Shown in pieces: positions 37,409-46,167 of a stretch of 64,000 nt of DNA. This DNA comes from Pseudoduganella flava (GTDB lineage: Bacteria > Pseudomonadota > Gammaproteobacteria > Burkholderiales > Burkholderiaceae_D). The position numbers and the translations under genes were made by a program. The stretch lies in assembly GCF_007830495.1 (NCBI RefSeq), contig NZ_VLKW01000008.1:62001-126000 (forward strand), given 5' to 3'. Below the pieces are notes generated by a model. The model had not been told where the DNA came from. It was given only the letters and a program-made list of their open reading frames with translations, and made no database searches. The stretch's first letter is position 1; every line of letters begins with the position of its first letter.

Positions 37409-37978
37409 CTAGTGGCGCGTCTCGCCCTGGCCCTCGCTTTGCGCGGCGCGCTGCTGCTGTGCCGCGGCGGCAGCCTTGGCCAGTTGCTCCTCGAACGCGG
37501 CCACCGCGTCGCGCGTCGCCTTCGTCACCTGCTCATAGCCGCGGAACGCATTGTCGATCGCCGTCTTGACGATCTCCACGGCATTCTCCGAGCCCGGGCG
37601 CACGTTCGTCGTCACGTCGTAGATCAGTGCCGAGAGATTGCTCTTCGCCTCGGCCATATGAGCGTCGGCCGCGCGGGTGAATTCGTTGCGGATGTCCGCC
37701 AGGATCAGGTTCAGCTGGCGGTTGTAGTCGGCCACGTTGGTCAGGTTCTGCATGCGCGCGCTGGCCGCGGCCATGGCTGCTTTCGGATCGGGCGCCTGGC
37801 TGATCTCCCGACCGGTCTCCAGGTTGCGCTCCAGGCCGCTCTTGGCGGTGTCCATGTTCAGCTGCACCACCTGTTCCAGGCCCTGGACGGCCTTGCTGGT
37901 CAGCGTGTTGAAGGTTTCGAGCTGGAACTCGAACAGGGCTTTCGTCGCTTGCGCGAACTGCTCGGGATTCTGAAACAT
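37409..37978 (-). CDS. phaP: Phasin family protein
   Basis: This is a 189-residue phasin, which coats polyhydroxyalkanoate granules and controls their size. The conserved N-terminal pattern FQNPEQFAQATKALFEFQLE and TLTSKAVQGLEQVVQLNM is typical. The rest is helical and ends in an Ala/Gln-rich low-complexity tail (AAAAAQQQRAAQSEGQ). It has no signal peptide and is cytosolic. ATG 37978 follows GAGGAGGAGAC; a longer frame to 38026 is unsupported. The FAN1 operon follows 131 nt downstream in the same direction but with its own LexA-type promoter, so the two are probably separate units. Confidence 0.92.
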   Translation of the reverse strand: MFQNPEQFAQATKALFEFQLETFNTLTSKAVQGLEQVVQLNMDTAKSGLERNLETGREISQAPDPKAAMAAASARMQNLTNVADYNRQLNLILADIRNEFTRAADAHMAEAKSNLSALIYDVTTNVRPGSENAVEIVKTAIDNAFRGYEQVTKATRDAVAAFEEQLAKAAAAAQQQRAAQSEGQGETRH

Positions 37979-38015
37979 GTCTCCTCCTCGTCGTGAAAAA
38001 GCGCTATCCGTTGCA

Positions 38016-38219
38016 TTATTGAGCACGAATCAACTTCTCGCAACGGGAATCCTTGTAAGGGCCGAGCAGCTTGCGCCAACCGGGGCCGAGCGAGGTTTGC
38101 GAACACACCTTGGCGTCGCCATGGATGCTCTCCCACAGCCACCACGGCGCGGGGGCGGACGCGGCGGCTCCCGCGGCCAGCAGGCCGCACAGGATCAGGA
38201 CATGTTTCAATTTCTTCAT
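38016..38219 (-). CDS. 67-residue secreted small protein coupled to a histidine kinase
   Basis: This tiny protein has a clear signal peptide (MKKLKHVLILCGLLAAGAAASA). The mature part of about 45 residues carries two Cys (AKVCSQTSLGPGW and SRCEKLI) that could form a disulfide. Its ATG overlaps the stop of the upstream sensor kinase gene (ATGA), so the two are translationally coupled. I do not recognise the family. The position suggests a periplasmic accessory or output of the kinase, but this is inference. Phasin follows 37 nt later on the same strand. Confidence 0.72.
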   Translation of the reverse strand: MKKLKHVLILCGLLAAGAAASAPAPWWLWESIHGDAKVCSQTSLGPGWRKLLGPYKDSRCEKLIRAQ

Positions 38220-40444
38220 CGGGGTGCGGAGGCCGTTGTGGTGGTGGGCGTGATCGCGGGCAGGGTCAGCGTGAAGGTGGTGCCGGCGCCGGGGCGGCTG
38301 TCGAGGGCGATCCGGCCTTTCAGCACGCCGGTGACGATATTGTGCGTCACGTGCAGGCCAAGGCCGGAACCGCCGGCGCCGGGCCGGGTCGTGAAGAACG
38401 GATCATACACCCGCTCCAGGTGCTCGGGGGCGATGCCGGCGCCGTTATCCGCCACGGTCAATTCGATCGTGCCATCCCGTCCCGCGCGCGCGGCCAGCGT
38501 GATGACGCCGTCGTCGCGGCCCGCCAGGCCGTGCAGCACGGCGTTCTCGAACAGCGCCGAGATGGCCTGGCCCAGCGGCCCGGGATAGCTGTCCATCACG
38601 AGGCCTGGCACCACGTCCTGCACCACGCGCGGCCGGGGCGGCGGCGTGCCGGCCGACAGCGGCAGCACCAGTTCGGCGATGAATTCGTCCAGCCGGAACT
38701 GGCGCCGCTGCGAGCTGGCCGTGTCGACGGCCACTTGCCGGAAGCTCGTGATCAGCGCGGCGGCGCGGCGCAGGTTGCGCACGACGACGTCGTCCGCCTC
38801 CGCCGCATGCTCCAGGTAGTGTTCCAGGTCGGAGCGCCGCAGGCCCGCATCGAAGCGCTGGCGAAGCGTCGCCAGGTGCTCGCTCATCGCGCTGGCGATC
38901 GTCAGGCTGTTGCCGATCGGCGTGTTCAGTTCATGGGCGACGCCGGCCACCAGGGAGCCAAGCGCCGCCAGCTTGTCGCGCCGCACCAGTTCGTCCTGCG
39001 TCTTGCGCAAGTCTTCCAGCGCCGCCGCCAGTTCCACGCTGGCCCCTTCGGCGCGCTCCTTGGCGGCGCGGAGTTCGGCCGTGCGGGCGGCCACCAGTTC
39101 CTCCAGGTGGTGGCGGTGGCGCGCCAGTTCCGCCTCGCGCCGCGTGCGTTCGATCGCGATGCCGGCCAAATGCGCAGCCACGCCGATCAGCCGCTCGTCG
39201 TCGGCACGCGGCAGGCGCACGTCGCGGTAGTACATCGCGAACGAGCCGAGCACCGTGTGGCGGTCCGTCATGATCGGCATCGCCCAGCAGGCGCGCAGCC
39301 CGTGGCGCTCGGCCAGTTCGCGATAGTCCTGCCACAGCGGGTCGGTGCGGATGTCGGCGACGACGACCGCTTCGCGGCACGCCATCGCCCGGCCGCACGA
39401 GCCGACCTCGGGGCCGATGCGCAGCCCTTCGTGGGCGGCGATGAATTCGGGCGGCAGGCTGGGCGCGGCGCCGCCGCGGATCGTGGCGCCGTCGTCGTCC
39501 AGCAGCAGCACGGTGCACACCAGGCCCGGCGCCTGGCCTTCGACGAGGCGCAGCAGCTTGTCCAGGATGTCGCCCAGCGGTGCGCCGCGCGCGATCATCT
39601 CCAGCAGCCGGTTCTGCCCCATGCGCAGCGCCTCGGCGATGCGCAGGCCCGTCACGTCCGCGACGCGCATGTGCAGCAGCCGCATGCCGTTTTTCTCCAG
39701 CACGACGAGGCGGATCTCGCCGTCGATGTGGCGCCCGCTGCTGTGCTGGAACGTCAATGGGAAGATGCGGATGTCGCCGGACAGGCCGCGTGCCACCAGC
39801 GTCTCCACCAGCTGCTCCGATGGCGTGCCGTCCGGCTGGCGCGGCGGGCACAGGTCCGTCAAGTGCATGTGCATCAACTCGTCGCCGCCGCGGCCGAACA
39901 TCCGCTCGGCGTTACGGTTGACGTCGACCGGCAGGCCGGCCGCGGCGTCGAACAGGATGATCGCATCCGGCGAGCCCGCCAGCAGCGCGTGATAGTTCAC
40001 TTCGAGGGTGCCGGTATCGAGCGGGCCGGCGTCGTGGGCCGGCAGCCAGGCATGCCGCGCCGTCAGTTCGACGGTGACTTTTTCCACCACGTCGCCCGGC
40101 GCGCAGGGCAGGCGCAGGTAGCCGGCCGCGCCGGCGCGCAGCGCATGTTCCCGTTCCTCGTCGGACGGTGCCGCCGACATCACGAGCACCGGCGCGGCGT
40201 CGGCCAGCGGGGCGCACAGCTCCATCTTCGCGCTGCCGGCCAGCGCCGCGTCGAGCAGCACCAGTGCGACGCGGTCGGGCGCGGCGGCGCCGTCGCGGGC
40301 GATCGCCGCAAGGGCGGTGTCGCCCCGGTTGACGACACTGACGCGAAAGCCCGCGCGTGCCAGGGCCTGTTCCAGCGCGGGGAACTCGGCGGCGCTCACG
40401 ATCAGGATCGTGTGCGGCATGTCGGAAAGGGGTGGCTGGTTCAT
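38216..40444 (-). CDS. Soluble PAS-GAF sensor histidine kinase with degenerate receiver
   Basis: This 742-residue kinase has no obvious membrane span. The order is an N-terminal receiver-like domain (about 10-128), PAS (about 150-260), GAF (about 275-430), coiled coil, HisKA with His504 in AGVAHELNTPIGN, and HATPase with LFENAVLHGLAG, VADNGAGI and GSGLGLHV. The receiver keeps an Asp in VLLDAALAG. Its acidic pair is replaced (ILIVSAAE instead of the usual DD/DE), so phosphorylation there is doubtful. A small secreted protein is coupled downstream. No response regulator is adjacent. ATG 40444 and an in-frame ATG 24 nt later are both possible. Confidence 0.9.
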   Translation of the reverse strand: MNQPPLSDMPHTILIVSAAEFPALEQALARAGFRVSVVNRGDTALAAIARDGAAAPDRVALVLLDAALAGSAKMELCAPLADAAPVLVMSAAPSDEEREHALRAGAAGYLRLPCAPGDVVEKVTVELTARHAWLPAHDAGPLDTGTLEVNYHALLAGSPDAIILFDAAAGLPVDVNRNAERMFGRGGDELMHMHLTDLCPPRQPDGTPSEQLVETLVARGLSGDIRIFPLTFQHSSGRHIDGEIRLVVLEKNGMRLLHMRVADVTGLRIAEALRMGQNRLLEMIARGAPLGDILDKLLRLVEGQAPGLVCTVLLLDDDGATIRGGAAPSLPPEFIAAHEGLRIGPEVGSCGRAMACREAVVVADIRTDPLWQDYRELAERHGLRACWAMPIMTDRHTVLGSFAMYYRDVRLPRADDERLIGVAAHLAGIAIERTRREAELARHRHHLEELVAARTAELRAAKERAEGASVELAAALEDLRKTQDELVRRDKLAALGSLVAGVAHELNTPIGNSLTIASAMSEHLATLRQRFDAGLRRSDLEHYLEHAAEADDVVVRNLRRAAALITSFRQVAVDTASSQRRQFRLDEFIAELVLPLSAGTPPPRPRVVQDVVPGLVMDSYPGPLGQAISALFENAVLHGLAGRDDGVITLAARAGRDGTIELTVADNGAGIAPEHLERVYDPFFTTRPGAGGSGLGLHVTHNIVTGVLKGRIALDSRPGAGTTFTLTLPAITPTTTTASAPR

Positions 40445-40659
40445 CGGATGGGTCCTACAGTCTAGTGTAGACCATCAACAAGCCAGGTGGCGCGACGGGC
40501 AAATAACGTCGCATCTGGGCCGCGCGGAACCGTCGCGAGCGGCAGCAGGGGTGGCCGAGGCGCGCAGCCGTACTTGGGTACGGCCGGTCCGCCGCTGCGG
40601 AGCACCGCAGGCCGGCCCTGCAACGCGCAGCAGGTTCCGCGTGCGCCCAACCACAAATG

Positions 40660-40694
40660 AAAAAGCCGCCGGTCCTTGCGAACCGACGGCTTTT
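40660..40694 (-). terminator. Terminator of tRNA-Leu copy 1
   Basis: On the minus strand AAGCCGTCGGT pairs with ACCGGCGGCTT (one mismatch) and runs into TTTTC. It lies about 20 nt past the tRNA 3' end. The remaining part of 40445-40659 holds no gene; it is GC-rich with no signal recognised. Confidence 0.8.
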
Positions 40695-40712
40695 CCAACG
40701 TATCCGGTAGAG

Positions 40713-40797
40713 TGGTGCCCACGGAGGGACTCGAACCCCCACACCTCGCGGCACATGGACCTGAACCATGCGCGTCTACCAATTCCGCCACGTGGGC
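40713..40797 (-). tRNA. tRNA-Leu (anticodon CAG), copy 1
   Basis: This is an 85-nt class II tRNA. The acceptor arms are GCCCACG and CGTGGGC with discriminator A and encoded CCA. The anticodon loop reads TTCAGGT, giving CAG. A long variable arm is present, and the T arm is GGGGG-TTCGAGT-CCCTC. It is identical to copy 2 at 42283-42367 and shares 12 nt of trailer with it. Confidence 0.96.
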
Positions 40798-40875
40798 CCT
40801 GTTTTCTTTACTTCGTTGCGGTGTTCAGCAACAGAAGGCACGCATCTTAAAGAACGAAACCGGATCCGTCAATGG

Positions 40876-41970
40876 TCATTTTGTGCTTTTGCGAAATAAT
40901 TTCGATTTACGCACCTTGCGGCCTCCCAGCAGCATCAGCCCGGCCGCCAGCATGCCGGCCGTCGACGGTTCCGGAATCGGCGATACGTCCCAGCCGATCA
41001 CGTCCATCGCCATCACGTCGTTCTGCGAGATCTGCAGCAGCTCGCCCATGCCGGCGGTCGGATCCATCAGGCCGATGAACAGGTCGTCCTTCCAGTGGCT
41101 GGCCTGGCGGCCGTCGCCATGCGTCACGCCGGTGGAGAACAGCGGGCCCTGCGTCGCGCCGCCATCGAGCGAGAAATACTTGTCGCGTTCGTCCGCGGTC
41201 CAGTCGATCACGCCGCTGGCCGTGCTTTGCGCGGAATGGCGGAACATGTCGAGCGTGGTGACGTAGGTGAATTCATCGTCGTTGTAGAAATCGGGGGCGG
41301 TGGAGTTGTAGTCCAGGATGTCGACCCCGCTGATGAAGCCCAGCGTGTGCCCGATCTCGTGGGCGGCCACGCCGACGAAATCGAACGCGTCGGCATCGAT
41401 GCCGTCGTTCGGATTGAAGTCGAACGTGTAGTTGCTGCTGAACTGGATGAAGCCGTCGCACGAACCGATGCAGCCGCTGATTGTCTGCGGCGCGGTGGCC
41501 AGGCCCAGCGCCCGCGCCGATGCCGTCGTGATGCGCAGGTTCGTGTTGTTGGCGTTGCCGTTGTTGTCCACATACGGCACCGGGCTGCCCATGCCGTTCG
41601 GGTTGTTGGCGGTGTAGTTCAGCAGCATGCCGAAGCTGCCGCCGGTGGGAAGGTGAGCGACGGCGGTGGCGTCGTACGCGGATTTGGCATCGGCCGCCAG
41701 CGCGTCGCGCACGGTGCTGTAGCTGTACAGCTGACGGGCCGACTGGGCCTGGCCCAGGATGCCGGGATCGAGCGGGTTGAAGCCGACCGTCATGTTGATC
41801 GTCACGTCGTCGTCGAGCAGGCTGGACCAGCGTGCGGCGGCGGCGAGGAACCCTTGTTGCGCCTCGGCGGAGGTGCCGGGGATGAACTGGAAATTGAACA
41901 CGGGTGCCGCATCGGCACTGCCGGCGGCCGCTGCGGTGATCAGCGTCAGTGCGGAAAGCATGGTTTTCAT
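40876..41970 (-). CDS. Secreted PEP-CTERM zinc metalloprotease (NF038122-like)
   Basis: This 364-residue protein has a signal peptide (cleavage near ADA-APV) and a zinc protease motif HEIGHTLGF (His204, Glu205, His208). The metzincin third His is absent at the usual spacing (Ser follows GFI), so the third ligand must be different. The C-terminus is the PEP-CTERM signal PIPEPSTAGMLAAGLMLLG followed by a basic tail, so it should be anchored by exosortase. It resembles the NF038122 family, in my recollection. ATG 41970 follows AAGGGAG. It sits alone between two identical tRNA-Leu genes on the same strand. Confidence 0.88.
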   Translation of the reverse strand: MKTMLSALTLITAAAAGSADAAPVFNFQFIPGTSAEAQQGFLAAAARWSSLLDDDVTINMTVGFNPLDPGILGQAQSARQLYSYSTVRDALAADAKSAYDATAVAHLPTGGSFGMLLNYTANNPNGMGSPVPYVDNNGNANNTNLRITTASARALGLATAPQTISGCIGSCDGFIQFSSNYTFDFNPNDGIDADAFDFVGVAAHEIGHTLGFISGVDILDYNSTAPDFYNDDEFTYVTTLDMFRHSAQSTASGVIDWTADERDKYFSLDGGATQGPLFSTGVTHGDGRQASHWKDDLFIGLMDPTAGMGELLQISQNDVMAMDVIGWDVSPIPEPSTAGMLAAGLMLLGGRKVRKSKLFRKSTK

Positions 41971-42282
41971 GGCGAACTCCCTTCGATTGGACGACAGGGA
42001 GCAGGCAAGAAGCGTGCGCGGCCGTGGCGCCAGAGGGGCGCGTGCATGCGCATGCAGCGCGGATGGCGGCAGGCGTAAAGGCTGCCGACGGCGCCGTCGT
42101 CGCAAAAGGGCGGGGCCAAACCACGCAAATGAAAAAACAGCGGGAACGAAAAGAAGCGCCGATCTTGGTATCGGAGCCTTTGGGGAAAGGACAAAAGACC
42201 CCGAACTTTCGACGGAGCCTTTGGAAATGAAAAAAAGGCCCCGATCTTTCGATCGGAGCCATTCTTTGCATATCCGGTAGAG
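41971..42282. other. Intergenic region between the metalloprotease and tRNA-Leu copy 2
   Basis: This 312-nt stretch holds no gene. Its right part (42138-42260) is a triple terminator array described separately. The left part is the leader of the metalloprotease gene and shows only its ribosome site clearly. Confidence 0.6.
42138..42260 (-). terminator. Three tandem terminator units (41-bp period) behind tRNA-Leu copy 2
   Basis: On the minus strand three hairpins follow each other. Each begins with GGCTCCG, at plus positions 42255-42260, 42214-42219 and 42173-42178, a period of exactly 41 bp. The first, GGCTCCGATC-GAAA-GATCGGGGCC with TTTTTTT, is the strongest. The second (GTTCGGGGTC then TTTTG) and third (ATCGGCGC then TTCTTTTC) have drifted. 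They look like duplicated copies of one terminator. Confidence 0.75.
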
Positions 42283-42367
42283 TGGTGCCCACGGAGGGAC
42301 TCGAACCCCCACACCTCGCGGCACATGGACCTGAACCATGCGCGTCTACCAATTCCGCCACGTGGGC
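42283..42367 (-). tRNA. tRNA-Leu (anticodon CAG), copy 2
   Basis: This 85-nt tRNA is identical to copy 1 at 40713-40797, including encoded CCA. A minus-strand promoter is likely just upstream: TATAAT (plus 42380-42385) with TGGCGC 17 bp before it (plus 42403-42408). It is followed by the triple terminator. Confidence 0.96.
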
Positions 42368-42643
42368 ACTGCATCTGCTATTATAGTGCTTTGGAGAGTT
42401 TTGCGCCAGATGAACTTTCATTCCACACTGCACATCGACTCTTTACTGCACTCCCGCATCGCTGCGAGAGACCGAATTATAGAGCAATCCTGGCAGTTGT
42501 CAAAGGGCAGCTTGCATCCGCCTGATCTGCGCGCATCAAGTGTTCCGATTGGCACCCGTTAGGCAAACCGACGGACCTCCGGTACACTACGCTGCCACCT
42601 TCACCATAGACCCAGACCTTCCTAATAAGATCAAAGAACAGTT

Positions 42644-45271
42644 TTGAACCAGACGATCCACACCATTCCCAGCCGCGAGGAAATCCTCGGCATCTTCCGC
42701 AGTGCCAATGCGCCGCTCGACCTGCGTACGCTCGCGCTGTCCCTGCAAGTCAATCCGGAATCGCACGCGGTGCTGACGCGCCGCCTGAGCGCGATGGAGC
42801 GCGACGGCCAGATCCGCTCCGACGCCAGCGGCTTCTATGTGCTTGCCGACCATTCCGATTTCGTTGCCGGCCGCGTCTCCGCGCACCGTGACGGCTTCGG
42901 CTTCGTGATCCCGGACGAACCGGGCGACGACCTGTTCCTGTCCGAGCGCGAGATGCAGAAGGTGCTGCATGGCGACAAGGTGCTGGCCCGCGTCACGGGT
43001 TACGACCGCCGCGGCAGGCCTGAAGGCACGATTGTCGAAGTGGTGGAGCGTGGCACGACCCACATCATCGGCCGCCTGCTGAAGGATAACGGCGTGTGGA
43101 TCGTGGCCCCGGAAGACAAGCGCATCGGCCAGGACATCCTGTTGACGGGCACGCCCGGCAAGGCCAAGAGCGGCCAGATCGTCAGCGTCGAACTGACGGA
43201 GCAGCCGGCCCGCTTCAAGCAGCCGGTCGGCCGCATCGTCGAGGTGCTGGGCGACATGGACGATCCCGGCATGGAAATCGAGATCGCGGTGCGCAAGTTC
43301 GGGGTGCCGCACATGTTCTCGGAAAGCGCGCTGGCGCAGGCGAAGAAGCTGCCCGATGTCGTGCACGAGAAGGACTGGGGCGACCGTGTCGACCTGCGCG
43401 ACGTGCCCCTGGTGACGATCGACGGCGAGGATGCGCGCGACTTCGACGATGCCGTGTACTGCGAACCCGTCAAGATCGGCCGCACCAATGCGTTCCGCCT
43501 GATCGTCGCGATCGCCGACGTGTCGCACTACGTGAAGCCGAACGATGCGCTCGATACCGACGCGCTGGAACGCAGCACGTCCGTCTACTTCCCGCGCCGC
43601 GTGATCCCGATGCTGCCGGAGAAGCTGTCGAACGGCCTGTGCTCGCTGAACCCGAACGTGGACCGCCTGACGCTCGTCTGCGACGCCGTCATCACGGCCA
43701 CCGGCGACATCAAGGCCTACCAGTTCTATCCGGCCGTGATGCACTCGGCCGCGCGCTTCACGTACAACGAAGTGGCGGCGATCCTGTCGAACACGAAGGG
43801 CCCGGAAGCGGCGAAACGCGCCCACCTCGTGCCGCACCTGCAGAACCTGTACGCCGTGTTCCACGCGCTGCAGAAGGCGCGCCTGGAGCGCGGCGCGATC
43901 GACTTCGAGACGACCGAGACGTACATCGTCTGCAACCCGGCCGGCAAGATCGAGAAGATCATCCCGCGCACGCGCAACGATGCGCACAAGCTGATCGAGG
44001 AATGCATGCTGGCCGCGAACGTGTGCGCGGCCGACCTGCTGCTGCGCCACAAGCACCCCGGCACCTACCGCATCCACGCGGCGCCGACGAAAGAGAAGCT
44101 GACGCAGGTACGCGAGTTCCTGAAGCAGGTGGGCTTGTCCCTGGGCGGCGGCGATACGCCGGCGGCGCGCGACTACGCCGAGCTGATGAAGAAGATCAAG
44201 GAGCGCCCCGATGCGAACCTGCTGCAGACGATGCTGCTGCGCTCGATGCAGCAGGCCGTCTACAGCCCGGACAACATCGGCCACTTCGGTCTCGCGTACG
44301 AAGCCTATGCGCACTTCACGAGCCCGATCCGGCGCTACCCGGACCTGCTGACGCACCGCGCGATCAAGGCCATCCTGCAAGGCAAGAAGTACGAGCCGAA
44401 GATCGCCGACAAGGGTGTGCTGAACACCACCGTGTCGAACGCGACGCGCCGCCAGCAGCTGAAGGACAAGGCCGAGGGCAAGGAACCGAAAGCGGCCCGC
44501 GACATGACCGTGTGGGACGCGCTGGGCGTGCACTGCTCGGCCAACGAGCGTCGTGCCGACGAAGCGTCGCGCGACGTCGAGGCCTGGCTGAAGTGCTACT
44601 TCATGCAGGACAAGCTGGGCGAGGAATTCTCCGGCATCATCACCGGCGTGACGACGTTCGGCATCTTCGTGCAGCTGGACCAGCTGTTCGTCGAAGGCCT
44701 GGTGCACGTGACGGACCTGGGTGCCGACTACTTCCAGTACGACGACGCGCGCCACGAGCTGCGCGGCGAGCGCACCGGCAAGCGTTACCAGCTGACGGAT
44801 CGCGTCACCGTGCAGGTCGTCCGCGTCGACCTGGAGTCGCGCAAGATCGACCTGCGCCTGGCGCCGAGCGAGACGGATGCGATCGCGCCGCCGCGCGGCA
44901 AGCGTGCCTACGAATCGTTCGAGTCCGACGAGTTCGGTGCGGACGACGCCAAGCCGCGCCGCGGCCGTTCGGGCGGCGGTCGCGGTGGCGCCGGCAAGGG
45001 CGGCGCACGCGGTGCGGCGCCGGGCGGCAACGAAGGCGCCACGTCCCGCAAGGGCGCGGCGCGGCGCGACGAGCCGGCACCGCGTTCCGGCCCGGCGCCG
45101 TCGATCTCGCTGCTGCCGCAGGTCGAGTACGAAAAGCCGAAGAGCCGCACGAAGGCGGCCGCTCCGGCCAAGCGCGCCGACAAGAAGACGACGGCGAAGA
45201 CCGCCGCGAAGTCGGCTGCCAAGGCACCCGCGAAGTCGCCGGCTGCCGGCAAGGCCAAGAAGAAACGATGA
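42644..45271 (+). CDS. rnr: Ribonuclease R
   Basis: RNase R is a 3'-5' exoribonuclease that degrades structured RNA. The 875-residue protein has an N-terminal winged-helix region, cold-shock domains (GRVSAHRDGFGFVIPDE), the RNB catalytic domain with DGEDARDFDDAVYC (metal-binding Asp residues), a C-terminal S1 domain (FSGIITGVTTFGIFVQLDQL) and a long Lys/Ala-rich tail (from about 775). The start is TTG 42644, because no ATG precedes the conserved N-terminus QTIHTIPSREEIL. The ribosome site is weak. It is followed 79 nt later by rlmB, the usual rnr-rlmB pair. Confidence 0.97.
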   Translation: MNQTIHTIPSREEILGIFRSANAPLDLRTLALSLQVNPESHAVLTRRLSAMERDGQIRSDASGFYVLADHSDFVAGRVSAHRDGFGFVIPDEPGDDLFLSEREMQKVLHGDKVLARVTGYDRRGRPEGTIVEVVERGTTHIIGRLLKDNGVWIVAPEDKRIGQDILLTGTPGKAKSGQIVSVELTEQPARFKQPVGRIVEVLGDMDDPGMEIEIAVRKFGVPHMFSESALAQAKKLPDVVHEKDWGDRVDLRDVPLVTIDGEDARDFDDAVYCEPVKIGRTNAFRLIVAIADVSHYVKPNDALDTDALERSTSVYFPRRVIPMLPEKLSNGLCSLNPNVDRLTLVCDAVITATGDIKAYQFYPAVMHSAARFTYNEVAAILSNTKGPEAAKRAHLVPHLQNLYAVFHALQKARLERGAIDFETTETYIVCNPAGKIEKIIPRTRNDAHKLIEECMLAANVCAADLLLRHKHPGTYRIHAAPTKEKLTQVREFLKQVGLSLGGGDTPAARDYAELMKKIKERPDANLLQTMLLRSMQQAVYSPDNIGHFGLAYEAYAHFTSPIRRYPDLLTHRAIKAILQGKKYEPKIADKGVLNTTVSNATRRQQLKDKAEGKEPKAARDMTVWDALGVHCSANERRADEASRDVEAWLKCYFMQDKLGEEFSGIITGVTTFGIFVQLDQLFVEGLVHVTDLGADYFQYDDARHELRGERTGKRYQLTDRVTVQVVRVDLESRKIDLRLAPSETDAIAPPRGKRAYESFESDEFGADDAKPRRGRSGGGRGGAGKGGARGAAPGGNEGATSRKGAARRDEPAPRSGPAPSISLLPQVEYEKPKSRTKAAAPAKRADKKTTAKTAAKSAAKAPAKSPAAGKAKKKR

Positions 45272-45350
45272 TATCCCCGCGCCGCGGCCGGGCTTCCCGG
45301 CGCGCGGCGCTTCCTTTGCGGAGCCGCTCCGCGCATAAGAACCAAGTACC

Positions 45351-46097
45351 ATGTCCAAGAACAAAATGATTTTCGGCTTCCATGCCGTGACCTCGCGCCT
45401 GCGCCACGAAGCCTCGTCGGTCGAGGAGATTTTCGTCGACGCGACGCGCGACGACCGCCGCATGAAGGACCTGATCGCCCACGCGAAGGCCGCCGGCGTC
45501 CGCGTGATGCCGGTCGATGCCGCGCGCCTCGACAAGATCGTCGGCACGCGCCGCCACCAGGGCGTGATCGCGTTCGCGTCGCAGCTGGCGCTGGCCCGCA
45601 ATCTCGACGAGCTGCTTGACGCGATCGACGGCCCGCCGCTGCTGCTGGTCCTGGACGGCATCACCGATCCGCACAACCTGGGCGCCTGCCTGCGCGTGGC
45701 CGACGGCGTCGGCGCGCATGCCGTGATCGTGCCGAAGGACCGCGCGGTGGGCCTGAACGCGACGGCCGCAAAGGTCGCCAGCGGCGCGGCCGAGACCGTG
45801 CCCTACATCACCGTGACGAACCTGGCGCGCACGCTGCGCGAGCTGAAGGAGCGCGACATCTGGGTCATCGGCACGTCCGACGACGGCGACAAGGGCTTGT
45901 ACGAAGCCGACTTCACGGGCCCGACGGCGCTCGTGATGGGGTCGGAAGGCGAGGGCATGCGCCGCCTGACGCGCGAGACGTGCGACCAGCTGGTCAGCAT
46001 TCCGATGTTCGGCTCGGTCGAGAGCCTGAACGTGTCGGTCGCGTCGGGCGTCTGCCTGTACGAGGCCCGCCGCCAGCGCATCGCCAAGGAAGGTTGA
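45351..46097 (+). CDS. rlmB: 23S rRNA (guanosine-2251-2'-O)-methyltransferase RlmB
   Basis: This 248-residue SPOUT-fold enzyme methylates G2251 in the ribosomal P loop. The N-terminal substrate domain (MIFGFHAVTSRL to about 75) is followed by the trefoil-knot domain with LLVLDGITDPHNLGACLRVAD, ALVMGSEGEGMRRLTR and SIPMFGSVESLNVSVASG. These are the three conserved SpoU motifs. It lies after rnr in the same direction and is probably co-transcribed. The length is typical (E. coli 243). Nothing is unusual in the sequence. Confidence 0.97.
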   Translation: MSKNKMIFGFHAVTSRLRHEASSVEEIFVDATRDDRRMKDLIAHAKAAGVRVMPVDAARLDKIVGTRRHQGVIAFASQLALARNLDELLDAIDGPPLLLVLDGITDPHNLGACLRVADGVGAHAVIVPKDRAVGLNATAAKVASGAAETVPYITVTNLARTLRELKERDIWVIGTSDDGDKGLYEADFTGPTALVMGSEGEGMRRLTRETCDQLVSIPMFGSVESLNVSVASGVCLYEARRQRIAKEG

Positions 46098-46167
46098 TCC
46101 GGCGGGGCGCCTGCAATATGGGAGCGGATGCGCTACCATGGTTGTTTCCACAACGACCGTGATGTCC

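Noticed and set aside
40713..42367. A genomic island integrated at tRNA-Leu
   Set aside because: The repeats are whole tRNA genes with their own signals. There is no integrase, and only one gene lies between them, with ordinary GC content.
42587..45676. A 1029-codon minus-strand open frame across rnr and rlmB
   Set aside because: Antisense shadow with no family features; rnr and rlmB are unambiguous.
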